64,000 bases of DNA, taken from contig NC_003070.9 in the NCBI RefSeq assembly GCF_000001735.4, positions 7,006,001 through 7,070,000 on the forward strand. Direction: 5' to 3'. Position numbers and translations under genes: made by a program. This DNA is from Arabidopsis thaliana (Eukaryota; Streptophyta; Magnoliopsida; Brassicales; Brassicaceae). Positions 34,096-45,845 of this stretch are shown here, piece by piece; position 1 is the first letter of the stretch; each line of letters begins with the position of its first letter. Below the pieces are notes generated by a model that did not search any database, was not told where the DNA came from, and was given only the letters and a program-made list of their open reading frames with translations.

Positions 34096-36769
34096 TTTTA
34101 AGTCTCTTTTACTTCTTTGCCTGATTTATGACAAAAAGTTTTTAAAGAGTTTTTAATCTGAGAGAATCTATATTTGACTAATTAAAATCCCAGTTCAAAA
34201 ACTGACTTTTAATAATAATAAATGCCTAGACAAAGTAAATGGAAATTACAAGCCAAATAAGGAATATTAAAAAAACATTTTAAGTTTTTGTTTCTCTTTA
34301 AAGGTTTTGCAAATTGAATAAAATTAATTACAATGATTCTTCCATTTGATTATTTATTTTTTACGTTGCCAATTGGAATTTTGCTTCTTCTTTTGTTAAA
34401 TGTCATGACCCAACAGTAATGAAAATAGCCATGGAAATTTTTACAGAGATATTTGTAAATGCTAAATTTTGTAATTCAAAATAATTATGAGAAGAGAGCC
34501 AGATTTGTTGCTCTTGGACTTAAATATTTGGTCAAACAAGTTATATCTAAACGTTTGGAAATAATTTTGCATTAAAAGACATTTATTGGAATTTTCAATA
34601 CTAATCTTTTACTCTTTTACCAAAAAGATTAAGCATTGTTCCATAATAATAATAAATGAAATGGATAGAGAGAAAAGTGAGGTCCCTAGAGTGAGGGTGT
34701 GTAACGCCAAATTTCAAGTATGGCCGTCTTTGAAGGAATCACGTGTGGTGGTGGAGGAAGAGTACATACAATCTGCTTCTCTCATAAACTTACAAAAATT
34801 AGATTATGCAAAGTGTCATGTGATTCTACCGTATGTTCAAACCAGCATTAATCTTTATTTTACTTTACGAATAAAAATGTAGATTATGATAAATTAAACC
34901 ATTCCATCTAAAGTTGTCCAGATTCAAAATTAGCATCAAGAATCTTGCCAACTCCTCCCTTCGGTTCTAGCCAATGGAGCACATTCGATCTACCTACCGT
35001 GGCTCTAACATCAACCACTAGCCACTATCATAACATTAGTCCACCACATTTAGAAAAAGCAAATTTCAAGATGTTTTTTTCCAACACAACATCAATCTGT
35101 ATCGCCACTAATCGTCGAATCGACTTCTTTTCTTTGACTACAGATCAAAACTCTACTTCTCTCATTAAATTCTACCTTTGTTGGATTTATTTTATCTTCT
35201 GATTTTTACATTGTTGTCTAATTTAAATTTCAGTGTGGTCTCATATTTTGTAATGTATAAAATTAGTTGAATTTTATCTGCCGAAGTACACTAGAACTTT
35301 ATGAAAAAAAACTTTAGCTGATAATTATCTTGCTTAATGTTCACCAATTTTTTTTTATCTTGCTTAATAGTTTAAGCTGAAACTCAAAATTGTCTGCATA
35401 AAAACACTTAGCAAGTCGATATATGATGATTTATTTCTTTGACTACAGAAGAAAGGAAAAAAATGGACAATTGATGAATGGACATGAGAGAGAAGTACCG
35501 ACCAGAGAAAGGGAAATCACGTGGAAGCTTCTTTTTAATAAAGAGACTTTCGAATTGTTTACAAAAAAAGTCGACTCATATGACTGACTCACTCGTTTCA
35601 TCTTTTGTTGCTTTCTTGTTTGGCTTCTAATCAGACCATAACACCTCAAAGATGCTCTTTGATTCACCTTTTTTATTTAACTTTTGTATCTCTGATGTCT
35701 CAACTTAATTGATACTTCTGTTGGCACGGGTTAAATTTTCCAATTTTCTTTAGACCAATTATTTTACTATCTGTATATTTCCCTTGAAAACTTAATGCTT
35801 GTGGTAGTGGGCTTACTGGGCCAATCACTATGATCGTTTATAACGGGCCACTAGATTTTTGATGTTTAACTTTTTGAACCTCACTAGGCATTTACCCATT
35901 AGCTTCGTAGTGAAATGCATTGTTTTAGTAAATGGATGGACTCCGACACCATAAACTAGTGATCAATGAGATAGCTGGAAGACTAATAGCTAAAAGCCTA
36001 AAACCCTTCTGACGAAATGAGCAAAGTTGATATGCTGCATTTATACACATTATTACATTTTGTGACATGTCTTAGCTAGTTTAGTAAGGATGTAATTTAG
36101 ATTATTTTTGAAATTGTGATGGTAGATCAACTGGCTCCACAACTCTCGATTTAATCCAAAATAGGGAATTTGCACTAACAAACCTTCTATTTTTCAAGTA
36201 ATTGGTCGATTACAAATTTGTCCATAAATAACTAATGGCTTTGTGCGTCTTTTAAACAAGAATATGTTATAACAACACTGTTTAATCAAAAAAAAAACAT
36301 GCTATCATGCACTTTTTTATTCATGATGCGAGATTACATGTTCATCCAATAATTTACTATTTTATCTACAGCCACATTTTTAAAAATACACAATAGCCCA
36401 AAGAGTGCATTGAGATAATTTGGTCAATCTGCAACAAAAATAATTATTTACCAACTACTATTTAGCACCATAGTCATATATCTAATTTTCTTCAAATTAG
36501 ACCATCTAACTAAATACCTCTATGAAAAGCGCTTATTCAAACAGTTCACTTTCCTACTTAAATTAATCATAACTTCAGGGCGAGACATAAGACTACATAT
36601 ATAAACCAAGAAAAACCATTTATGGAACCAGTCACAGTACAACAACAATCACGGTCCATTCGATTCAACACTCTTTAGAATTACAAAACACTTTATGTAA
36701 TAATGTAAGAATGTGAAAGAAGAGCCTCTAATTGAGTCCGAGACTCCCTCACTTACTCACACACACATT
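34096..36769. other. Intergenic spacer
   Basis: 2.7 kb between divergently placed SMT2 and the 3' end of plastocyanin. AT-rich, several short frames without recognisable content, and no RNA or transposon ends seen. Confidence 0.4.
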
Positions 36770-37273
36770 TTAGTTAACGGTGACTTTACCGACCATACCA
36801 GCACCCTGATGTGGCGCACAGTAGAAGCTGTAAGTCCCTGGCTCGGTCAAAGCAACCTCGTACGTCTCTCCCGCACCGTTGAGTAGATCTTGCTCGTCCA
36901 TCGAGATCTTGGCCACGTCGACGCCACTTGGGATCTCGTCTTCATCGAAGACAACATTGTGTGGGTATCCAGCGTTGTTCTTGAACACAATCTTCTCTCC
37001 TTTAGCTATAGAGAAGTCGTTGGGAATAAAAGCTAACGACCCATCCCCTCCTCCCAAGAGAACTTCTATTGCCATGGCGTTTCCGGCCAAAGCAATTGAA
37101 GCTGCAGCCGCTACGGCCGCGACTCCGAAGTTCTTTAGAGATGACTTCACTGTAAGCTTCGGTGATGCAACAGCAGCAGTTTGGATTCTGACGGTGGCGG
37201 ATGATTTGATGGTTGAGGCTTTAAGGCCGGTGAAAGATGGGATTGCAACGGTGGCTGAGGTTACTGAGGCCAT
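36770..37273 (-). CDS. PETE2: Plastocyanin, chloroplast precursor
   Basis: Intronless, 167 residues. Residues 1-68 form a bipartite transit sequence: a Ser/Thr-rich stromal part, then a hydrophobic thylakoid-lumen signal ([14 protein letters not shown]) ending AMA before the mature protein [12 protein letters not shown] (99 residues). All four copper ligands are present: His105 (YPHNVVF), Cys152, His155 and Met160 ([10 protein letters not shown]). The protein carries electrons from cytochrome b6f to photosystem I in the thylakoid lumen. The paralogue choice (PETE2, also called DRT112) rests on genome order. Confidence 0.97.
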   Translation of the reverse strand: MASVTSATVAIPSFTGLKASTIKSSATVRIQTAAVASPKLTVKSSLKNFGVAAVAAAASIALAGNAMAIEVLLGGGDGSLAFIPNDFSIAKGEKIVFKNNAGYPHNVVFDEDEIPSGVDVAKISMDEQDLLNGAGETYEVALTEPGTYSFYCAPHQGAGMVGKVTVN

Positions 37274-37736
37274 GATGAAGATTCTTTTAGAGTAGTGATA
37301 AGATTTGGGTTTTAAGTTTTTCGTTTAGCTTTGGTTCGATCGAGTTTATGAGTTTTTATGTGGTGAAAGAGAGAAAGTGAGATAGGACAATGGATGGCTC
37401 TAAAAGCAAACTCCATAAAAAAACAAGTTATCTATAAAGACGCGTTGTGATTGGTTGATTTTAGATACTGTGTCGTGACATGGCATTATGAGGTGGAGGA
37501 TGTTTGTCCACGTTTTAAATAAAGATAAGGTTCTTGAATGACGTGGCGTTTTTATATTAGTATTTTGTGATAAAGCGTGTTTACAAATGGGCCTTAATGG
37601 GCTTTGACCATGGTCAAGTAACGTGAACAACACGATATTTTTCCATTTTTGTAATTTTTCCTCATTCTTAGTTTCGTTTTCAAGGGCTCTTTTCTTATAC
37701 CCTAAAAAGTTACTTGTAGATCAAAATCGAAAATCA
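37274..37736. promoter_or_regulatory. Divergent promoter between plastocyanin and TIM17
   Basis: 463 bp shared by two divergent genes. It contains a GATAAG I-box (37524-37529) and an ACGT-core element (TGACGTGGCG, 37539-37548), both typical of light-regulated plant promoters. The stretch TTTATAGAT on the minus strand near 37430 could serve as the plastocyanin TATA. Assignment of elements to genes is inference. Confidence 0.45.
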
Positions 37737-38393
37737 ATGGGAACTCCAGAATCATCGAGAGAGCCATGTCCGGATCGGATCCTAGATGATGTCGGAGGTG
37801 CGTTTGCGATGGGTGCTGTTGGTGGATCAGCGTATCACCTCATAAGAGGAATCTACAACTCTCCCGGCGGAGCTCGTCTCTCCGGCGGCGTTCAAGCTTT
37901 GAGAATGAGCGGGCCGAGAAGCGGAGGAAGCTTCTCCGTGTGGGGTGGTCTTTACTCAACCTTCGATTGTGCGTTGGTGTACGCAAGACAAAAGGAAGAT
38001 CCATGGAACTCGATCTTATCTGGTGCAGCCACTGGAGGATTCCTCTCGTTGCGTCAAGGCTTAGGCGCGTCTGCTAGATCGGCTTTAGTCGGAGGTGTGT
38101 TGTTGGCTATGATAGAAGGAGTTGGTATCATGTTAAACAAAGTTCAGAGTACTGCGCATAACGAGCAGTTCATGGAGGATCATGCAGCTACTTCTTTACC
38201 ATATGGTATGGGTCAGATATCTGGTCAGTCCGTACCGGTACCGGAGACTTCTTCTTCTTCTTCTGGTTCGGTATCTTGGTTTGGGAGTTTGTTTAAGAAG
38301 AAGAAAGAAACAGAGGATCATCATTCAGAGAGCAGAACTCACATTTTGGAGAGCTTTGATGCTCCTCCTGTGCCTACTTATGAGTTTAAGTGA
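37737..38393 (+). CDS. TIM17-1: Mitochondrial inner membrane translocase subunit TIM17
   Basis: Intronless, 218 residues from the ATG at 37737. The frame is open 38 codons further up to another ATG, but only the inner one gives the family N-terminus (MGTPESSREPCPDRILDDVG). The Tim17/22/23 domain follows: GGAFAMGAVGGSAYHLIRGI, FSVWGGLYSTFDCALVYAR, WNSILSGAATGGFLSLRQG and a GGVLLAMIEGVGI segment, making four membrane helices. It forms the inner-membrane channel of the TIM23 complex that imports presequence proteins. The plant-type C-terminal extension is Ser-rich and charged. Confidence 0.95.
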   Translation: MGTPESSREPCPDRILDDVGGAFAMGAVGGSAYHLIRGIYNSPGGARLSGGVQALRMSGPRSGGSFSVWGGLYSTFDCALVYARQKEDPWNSILSGAATGGFLSLRQGLGASARSALVGGVLLAMIEGVGIMLNKVQSTAHNEQFMEDHAATSLPYGMGQISGQSVPVPETSSSSSGSVSWFGSLFKKKKETEDHHSESRTHILESFDAPPVPTYEFK

Positions 38394-38808
38394 TGGAATT
38401 ATTGAGGTCTGAATTTTACTTTTAATGTTAAGAGCTTAGTAACTAGAATTATATATTCTGCAATAAGTTTTATATAATAATATTATGAATTAGAGACTAT
38501 TGTCAATTTGGATTGATATAATACCGTCTGGTTTTATGTATAATTTACCAATTGTTACAACATGATTAGCGTGAAGGTTAACTTCTTGTGATAATGTTGC
38601 TCGTATAAGTTTTAAAATTAACAAGTTCTCTCACTGGAATTGAGAAGCATACATGGATTATAAAGTGAAAGAGATACTATGGAATTGAATAGATGGAAAA
38701 TATAAAGTGAACCAACAACTACTATATGTGCTTAGACATTTGAGATATAGTGTTGTGGAAGATATATTAGAGTACCAACAATACTACTCAGAAAAGTTCA
38801 TATTGTAA
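38394..38808. other. Spacer
   Basis: 3' region of TIM17 and the downstream side of the TANGO2-like relic. No gene seen. Confidence 0.4.
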
Positions 38809-39903
38809 CTAGGCGATGTTGAAAGTGAAGTCATTGGGGTTCCATTTACCATTCTCCCGAAACCTCTCATGAAACATGACTTCCTTATTGCGTTTCACCG
38901 CCAATGCTATTGTACTCGTTATTTCATAGCGTCTTGTTTTCCCCTGAATCCAACGAAAGAGTACAAAAGAAAAGAGATTAATGCAGGTGTGGATTATATA
39001 AAGGGTAGATCAACATTGTTACATTCTCTTACAAATATGTCTTCTGAATCTTCTTTGTCAGTTTCAAATGGATCATACATAGTAAATCTCTCAGCAAGCT
39101 CCTTCATTGGTGTTACTTCTTCTCTGTCCGTATAATCACTCATCATCTCACAGGAAAATGTTTTCAGAAGTAATGCATGTATACCAAAAAAAGTGTTTGA
39201 TTTGAATATACTATCAACTTGATGTGTTACAGATTGTTCTATAGAATTACCTCGGGAAATTGGATATCGAGTCCGGAAGAAGTAAGGGTATGCACACCAA
39301 AGTCTACCTCTTCCATATGGACATGTGAATCCTTTGCAGACCCTTACGAGATATAAAACATTGATTTTGACTTCATATCTGCCACAACTATGTGATAAGA
39401 CATCCCCTCGTTCATAATTTTGGCAAGTTTGGAATTTTCAGACCATTCCCTTGCAAAGTCCAATGGACTCATTTCACGCTGTTGTAATCAAAGCGAATCC
39501 AGTGAGATCCAAATTGTTAAAACAAACAAGATATGAAAAGGAAAACATGAATCATACCAGTAAGAAATCAACAGGACGCAACACAGGACTAAGATTGTTG
39601 AGCTTCGGTGGATTCACAAGAAAAACAAGTCGGCCTTGTTTAGAAATACCAAACCATGTCCCAAAGCTATGCACAGGCAGAACACTAAATATCTGGTTAC
39701 TTTCATTCCAAGCAGCCGGTTTTGGTTCCCTTTTAATCACTCGAATAAAAATAAATATATCAAAATCACTCATCAACGAAACAATGCACAAAATTAAACC
39801 AAGGTTGAATAAATGAAACTTGCCATGAATCCCAATTGTCTCTGTTTTGCAGCAGCGTCAGTGTGTTTTCTCCCTCTCCCCATTGGAATGCGACGATCCC
39901 CAT
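38809..39903 (-). pseudogene. TANGO2/DUF833 (NRDE-type) gene, decayed copy 1
   Basis: Scattered exons on the minus strand match TANGO2 proteins in order. 39820-39903 encodes MGIVAFQWGEGENTLTLLQN then RDN. About 39552-39750 encodes FGTWFGISKQGRLVFLVN. About 39250-39480 encodes SPLDFAREWSENSKLAKI, YHIVVADMKSKSMFYIS and DFGVHTLTSSGLDIQFPE. About 39000-39150 and 38809-38950 give the C-terminus, ending NGKWNPNDFTFNIA and TAG. The family Cys2 is Gly and the NRDE motif reads NRDN. A TAA (39344-39346) follows FYIS, unless its GTAAGG acts as a donor, and I found no clean junction from exon 1 to exon 2. Intact relatives act in lipid or heme homeostasis near ER, Golgi or mitochondria. Confidence 0.7.
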
Positions 39904-39984
39904 ATTTGTTTTTGAAAGAATGTAAGTTTTGCGTAATACAAGCTTGTGTTGCATTTTATACAAGCTTCAGCTATCTCGCCAAAA

Positions 39985-40400
39985 CTGGTTTCTAGTAGCA
40001 CAATGTGCTATAGTAAAGTCAAATGGAAGACGTAGCGTTTCAACGTTTATAAATTGTTCCACTTTTGGTCTAGCTTTATTTTTTGCTCACTGAGTGATGG
40101 ATCGGAGGAGTCATATGTATGTGGAACAATTTTTACAAGTCGGAGAGAAACTGAAATGAAACGGGAGGTTTTTGAGTTGTGTGATTGAATATATATGTTA
40201 AGAGAATTTTTCAAATCGTGAAATCAGATATAGTGGGGGTTAAATTCATACTCGTATAGCAAAAAAAACATTTTTTGTATTATTTTTTCAAAGCATTCGG
40301 ACTTACAAAGTTTGTTCCTTGCCAAACAAGTAACCGAACACACCAATTAATGTTAAGAACATTAGAACAAAGAGAAGATATCGGAAAACATGTCATCACA
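39985..40400. repeat. Duplicated segment carrying the MULE empty site
   Basis: Upstream flank of the TANGO2-like relic. It aligns with 17360-17535 plus 18546-18830. The stretch 'caacgtttataaattgttccacttttg' (from 40039) runs through the point where the other copy holds the 990-bp element, with a single copy of the target sequence. Weaker relatives lie at about 43800-44060 and 45170-45420. Confidence 0.75.
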
Positions 40401-40524
40401 AAAATACGAAGTACTCTCAGTGCTTTTGGACAAAGTAACTAACACGGTCCACAAAAAGACTATAACCTAAGCCATTCGAGGAATAAATGAATTAAGGTGA
40501 AACAATGAAAAACGTAACTCACTG

Positions 40525-41675
40525 TTACTTGGTTGTATTAACGAGTCTCATAATAGAAATTAGATAGAAGACGCGATGTTCATTACAATCTACTATCGCT
40601 TTATAATTTTGCTCACCCTCCTCAACAGGACATCAGGACGGCGTAAACTTATAGAAGTCCCAGACTGCACCGGCCGTATATATGATCGACCCTAAAACTC
40701 CCCAACTGTTAGTTTCCATGTCGTACACATGAACTACACCATTTAAACGATTCTTTTTCTTCTCCCTCACCAGAAGACGCTTGCCATCGTACACAACCAT
40801 GTTCCAGCATTCAACTCATTTTCTTTCAGAGATACGTTCTTGATCCGCCTAGCGAGACCCCATTTGAGATTCCCGAGTAATGTGTAAACTGAGATTGTTT
40901 GTTTTGTCCCTGATATTAAGGTCAAGCGATTGATCTTATCATCTGCCGCAAGTAACAGTTTCATATCCGGTACTTCCTGATGAAAACCGGAAGGAATCAA
41001 GCGTGCTTGCTCTGTCTCGGGATTGAAAGCTATGATGCTCCCGTCGTTTCTCAACCAATGAAGAGTGCCTTCCAAGTAAACAGGTTTCATCCACTTGGTG
41101 AGATCACTTTTTGAGTCAGCATTGATAGTCGTTTTTGATAATCTCCATGAATCGCCGTCGTTGATTTCGAATTCATACCTCGTCTCCATCTCAAGTATGC
41201 AGACGATCTTGAATCTCTTTCGATCAACCGCAAAACCAACGCACATCGCTCTCTCCGGATGTGCCAAATAAATCCAGCGATCACCACTTAGCGTAGGTAT
41301 AAACTTTGAGCCAGAAGGATCCAAATATCGAAACCTCTTTGTGAGGGGATTTGCGACGAAGAGGCCACCGATGTACAGTAGGAGAAGGCCAGAGCATGAC
41401 CCCAACATGTAACATCGGAAATTACCTTGAATTGCTTTTTCCCCCATTGACATAGATTTGCATGAAGAGACTAAAGGCTGGCACATGACGTATCTGGCGC
41501 CACCGGGGGAAAGGTTATACAAACTGGATTCTAACCGGGAAAAGTATTCGGATTCAAAAAGCGGGTCAGATATATGCGAATTGATAGTTCTATTTGTGGA
41601 TTTCATCATCGCCAGAGATTTGGGTTCCAATCTGAAAAGAATTTGGTCGAGGAGATGCAAAGGTAAGCTGTTCAT
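40525..41675 (-). pseudogene. F-box gene copy FB4, frameshifted
   Basis: Starts normally (MNSLPLHLLDQILFRLEPKS) and is open for 302 codons to 40767. One base is missing after KENEL near 40816, where FB1 reads ESELVCWNIVVYDG. The original frame continues below (CWNMVVYDGKRLLVRE) but meets a second lesion, a TGA after FTPS near 40633, before the ancestral end LVNTTK-TAA at 40525-40527. The F-box itself is whole, so a C-terminally truncated SKP1-binding protein could still be made, and this may be the gene model At1g20360. I call it a pseudogene on two independent lesions. Confidence 0.8.
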
Positions 41676-41699
41676 AATCAGAGATAAATCAAAGTGAGA

Positions 41700-42100
41700 A
41701 CTTATGTAGTTAAGTTTGATACTTTTGTCTTCTTTTATTTCAATGATTCGCTGATGAGGTTCTTAGAGAGAATTTTTATAACCAACAAATTGCCCCCAAA
41801 AATAAGAAGAAGGAAAAGTAACAATCAATGAAAGGAAAATGCAACACAAATTTCACCATTATAAGAAATGTAAAATTACTCAATTTTATTATAAAGTAAC
41901 TTTATGACATTTCTATGGATTTGGAAATAAAAATATATTAGATGTAATTTATGAAATCATGAATATTCATAAGATTATGTATTCATAGTATTATATCTGA
42001 ATGCAGAAATATACACTATATGTCTATATCCAATATTAATTAGCTTTATTATTATAATAATAAAATACTAAATGTCAACAAATACTTTATCCAATTATAA
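41700..42100. repeat. Duplicated F-box 5' flank (fourth copy)
   Basis: FB4 upstream block: 'tttatttcaatgattcgctgatgaggtt', 'ggaaaagtaacaatcaatgaaagg' and a final 'tatccaattataaat' correspond to the flanks of FB1-FB3. Beyond it, 42101-43147 is AT-rich and without a recognised gene. Confidence 0.65.
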
Positions 42101-43147
42101 ATATTTTGATTAATTTCTTAGAATTGTAAATTTAATTTTATAAAAGTTGGATTAAACTCATAATTGGACAACACTCCCAATACAGTAAAAAAAAAACTCT
42201 ATAGATTAATAACTTTAAGACCATAATCTTTTATTAATTTATAGTGATATTAACTTATAAAGAAAATTGTTTTAATTGTTAAAAAATTTGAAAGGGATGA
42301 GTTGAGATAATTTTGTCTAAATAAAATTTGTGTGTTTAAATGTTATAAGTGTTGTAGTCTTAAACTCGAAATTTAAATATTTAGATTTTTTTCGAAAATA
42401 AATTAGACAATAAAATACAAAGACAATAGATGAATTTACTTATACAAATGATATACCTAAATTCAAATTTATTATTAATGACTTGGAGTATTGTATTTTA
42501 ACATTTATAAAACTATCGAAATGAAAATGATTCATATCTAAAAAGGGAAAACTTAAATCAAATTTGACTATTTATGTAACATAGTTATAGAGTTCTACTA
42601 CAAGATTATAGTTTAAAAACGTTATTATTACTTTATAATATTAACTGGGCTATATGTTCAATCCTGTCATGATGTGTTCTTTGTTCATCAAGAGAATCAA
42701 TTACATGTTTTAGATGTGGCTGAGTATGGTGCGGATTTGACAGGTATAAAGACCAGACCTTTTTGCATATCAACTGTTCGGTAGAATGCTTGTTAGTACA
42801 TTCAAATAGAGAGAATGATAAGGGTTTGAAATCAGCCGCACGCACAATCACGTCTTATATTTCAAAAGTTTGTGCGAAAGCCAAAGAAGAGAAAGTTGCA
42901 TATAAGAGCATTGAAGAAGTTATTCTTTGTTGTAGAATTTCAACATTCAGAAAACCAACTCTTATTTATTTAGATAGAAGATATATCTGATGCAATAATG
43001 TTCTTACACTAGAGTGACCCAGGAAATAGGTTTCCCTGAATCTTAACAAGGTAAATAAATTAGAGAGATCTATTTACAGCATCAATATATGAGATTATTT
43101 ATTATAGATAGTTATATTCGGACGCTGCCCAATGTTTCTTTGTAACT

Positions 43148-43483
43148 CTATTGGATGTTGAAAGCGAAGTCGTGCGTGTTCCATGCACCATTCTGATAGA
43201 AATAGCAAACCACGACTCCTCGTTCCTTTGGCACCGACTACTCAATACGTCGTCATATAAAACATCCCAAGACGCCCCACTTACGAGCCTATTAACAACT
43301 CATAGAAAGATTTGGAAAAAAACGCCAACTAAGTACTTATCAACAATGTCGATGCACAAATTAAGACAAAAAAACGTCCAATGAATATTAAACATGCCTG
43401 TGTTTGAAATTGTCTTGGTTCATCAGCAGCGTCAGTTGGTTGTTGTCTCCCTCTCCCCATTGGAAAACTACGCTCCCACTCAT
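43148..43483 (-). pseudogene. TANGO2/DUF833 gene, decayed copy 2 (ends only)
   Basis: The start exon (ATG 43481-43483) reads MSGSVVFQWGEGDNNQLTLL then MNQDNFKHR, parallel to copy 1. The last codons (QNGAWNTHDFAFNIQ, TAG at 43148-43150) parallel the copy 1 C-terminus. Almost everything between is gone or unrecognisable, only about 330 bp in place of 1.1 kb. Confidence 0.65.
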
Positions 43484-43529
43484 TGTTTTGAAAGAATATA
43501 AGTTTTGCTATTTCTATCTCTTGCTTTGT

Positions 43530-44160
43530 GTTGTTCTATTGTAGTGATTTTGTGCTCTGCCCCCTCTCTGTTTTTATAGCCGAGAGATGATTCAACTGTG
43601 CTCTGCTTTTTCCTTTACTTGTCAACTTCTTCCAACGTAAGTACCCCAACGCGCTTAAGAGATTCTTTATCCAAATTTGGATATTATAGCTTTTGCTGTT
43701 TCCTGTCACCATCATTCATACTCTCTCCTCCATTCACTAACCACCAGAAGCCGTGTCTATGTGTTTCTACTTTACTTTTTACAGATTCTTGTATGTAAAA
43801 CGAAAAGATTGGCTTCTACGTAGCATAAACTTGCCATACTAAGTAAAATGGAAGAAACAGAGAGTTTCAACATTCTCTAAATTGTTCCACTTTGCTCTAT
43901 AGCTTTTTCTGATTGAGTAAGGAGGACTCAAGTCTATGTGGAACCATTTAGAAAATACGTTTACTAATCTGAGTAAAATTGAATTGAAGACGTTAAAGAA
44001 AACACGATGGAGATGATGAGGTGACAGCTAGGAACTTTCTTTAATTTGTTGTGTGATTGAGTTTATATATGTTCATATCGGTTTTAGTCACGCTCGTTTT
44101 TTTCTTAGTGATGATTGTCTAGTGTTTGCTTAGTTGGTGATTACGCTTTTGTTTTTACGT
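43530..44160. repeat. Tandem duplicated flank, copy a
   Basis: Repeated 1.3 kb downstream (about 44800-45520). Shared blocks include 'gctctgctttttccttta', 'caacttcttccaacgtaagt.ccccaacgcgcttaagag', 'ctcctccattcactaaccaccag', 'gattgagtaaggaggactc' and 'gtctatgtggaaccattta'. It lies upstream of the TANGO2-like copy 2 and shares weaker similarity with 39985-40250. Between the copies, 44161-44799 shows no gene. Confidence 0.75.
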
Positions 44161-44799
44161 GGAGGACTCATGTAAACGTGGAAAACTTTAGAAATATTTG
44201 TACTATACTAAAAATATACAATATTGGTTTCTAGTGGCACACAAGTTAAAGACTCAGACCCACCTATTATTTGGTTTTAGCTTTGGTAATCCGAGACTAG
44301 TAGCTATGTGATCTGTTTAAAATTTCTTGTATAACGATTATTTATGTGTACATGTGTAATCATGAAGACTTAGCATACCCAACAAACAAGAGAACAGAGA
44401 TTTCGTGTGTCACAAGTTAAAGATTTGCATGATATTAATACCAAAAACTTGATCACTTTCGCCATATATGGACATGTGAAACTAAAACACGGACTAGTCT
44501 GCTTAATTTCTCTAGGAGTTTTGACTTTTCTTGATTTCAATGGTTATGATAAATGTAAGTGCGTCTGCTTTTTCTTAATTTCTATACGTTCTTGTCTTTT
44601 CTAAACTTCTACGTTCTTGTTTTTTTGTTGATTAATATCCATAATTAATGTTCTTGCTTTTTCTTGATTTCAATGTTATCGTTCATTTCTTAATCACTTT
44701 TATACTATTCCAGAAGTGCTAGCTAGAGTCTAGAGTCACTATAGAAAATACAATGTGGTGTCAACGCTTTTGAGAAGGTAACAACGGTTCTTGACGAAT

Positions 44800-45520
44800 T
44801 GCTTGAAATTGCTCTCTGTTTTGCTTGTTGTGATTCTGTGTTGTAACCCCTATGCTCTGTTTTTATAGCCGAGAGATTGATTCCACTGTGCTCTGCTTTT
44901 TCCTTTATTATCAACTTCTTCCAACGTAAGTTCCCCAACGCGCTTAAGAGTTTCTTTATCCATTTTTGGATATAGCTTTTGTTGTTTTCTGTCACCATCA
45001 TACCATACTCTCTCCTCCATTCACTAACCACCAGGAAGATTCAGAGTTTCAACATACATACTCTGCTGTTTTCTGTCACCATCATACTCTCTCTTCCACC
45101 GTGTAACCACCATGAGCTGTGTCTATGTGATGAAATTTACTTTAACAGATTCATGTATGTAAAACGAATAACGTAGCTTCTAGTAGCACAATTTGCTACA
45201 CTAGGTATAATGGAAGAAAACATTGTTTCAACATTTCTCCAATTATTCCACTTTTGCTCTATAGCTTTTTGCTGATTGAGTAAGGAGGACTCTTGTCTAT
45301 GTGGAACCATTTATAAAAACTACTTTTACTAATCGGAGTAAATTGAAATGAAAACGTTAAAGAAATACACGATGGAGATGATGAGATGACAGCTTGGTCA
45401 TTTTTTGGTTGTCTGATTGATTTTATATGTTTAGGGAGTTTTCAAATTGGTTTTAGTCATGCTCCATTTTTCTGTTTCTTAGTGATGATCGTGTTGCTTA
45501 GTTGGTGCATTATTATGATT
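44800..45520. repeat. Tandem duplicated flank, copy b
   Basis: Second copy of 43530-44160. No TANGO2 start exon was found on its left side, so the unit is a flank without its gene. On its right, the 3' flank of the pseudouridine synthase gene begins (about 45520). Confidence 0.75.
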
Positions 45521-45845
45521 ATGTTTTTTTAACAATTAACACGATGAGGTTATATATTATTATTGAGATTATTAGTGTTTGAATGGCTTTCCTAAAAAGG
45601 ATAAAAATAATATAGGCATAGCCAATACTTATTCGATAACATTATAATAAGATCAAAATGTCACAATGGTAACACATTCATTACTTGAGTTTCCAAAATT
45701 TTGTCATGAGAGACAAAACTCAAAAGGACACACTGAAACAAATGTCCAAATGGTACTCATCTGGCTCACTAGTCCAGTTTGGACCTGCGGGTGAAGCTTG
45801 ATGCTTCCACCTTAATCCTGTGATCCGCAGTAGATAAAAGCGGCT

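Noticed and set aside
34586-35202. Two plus-strand frames of 85-98 codons in the SMT2-plastocyanin spacer
   Set aside because: No motif and no promoter context, in AT-rich spacer.
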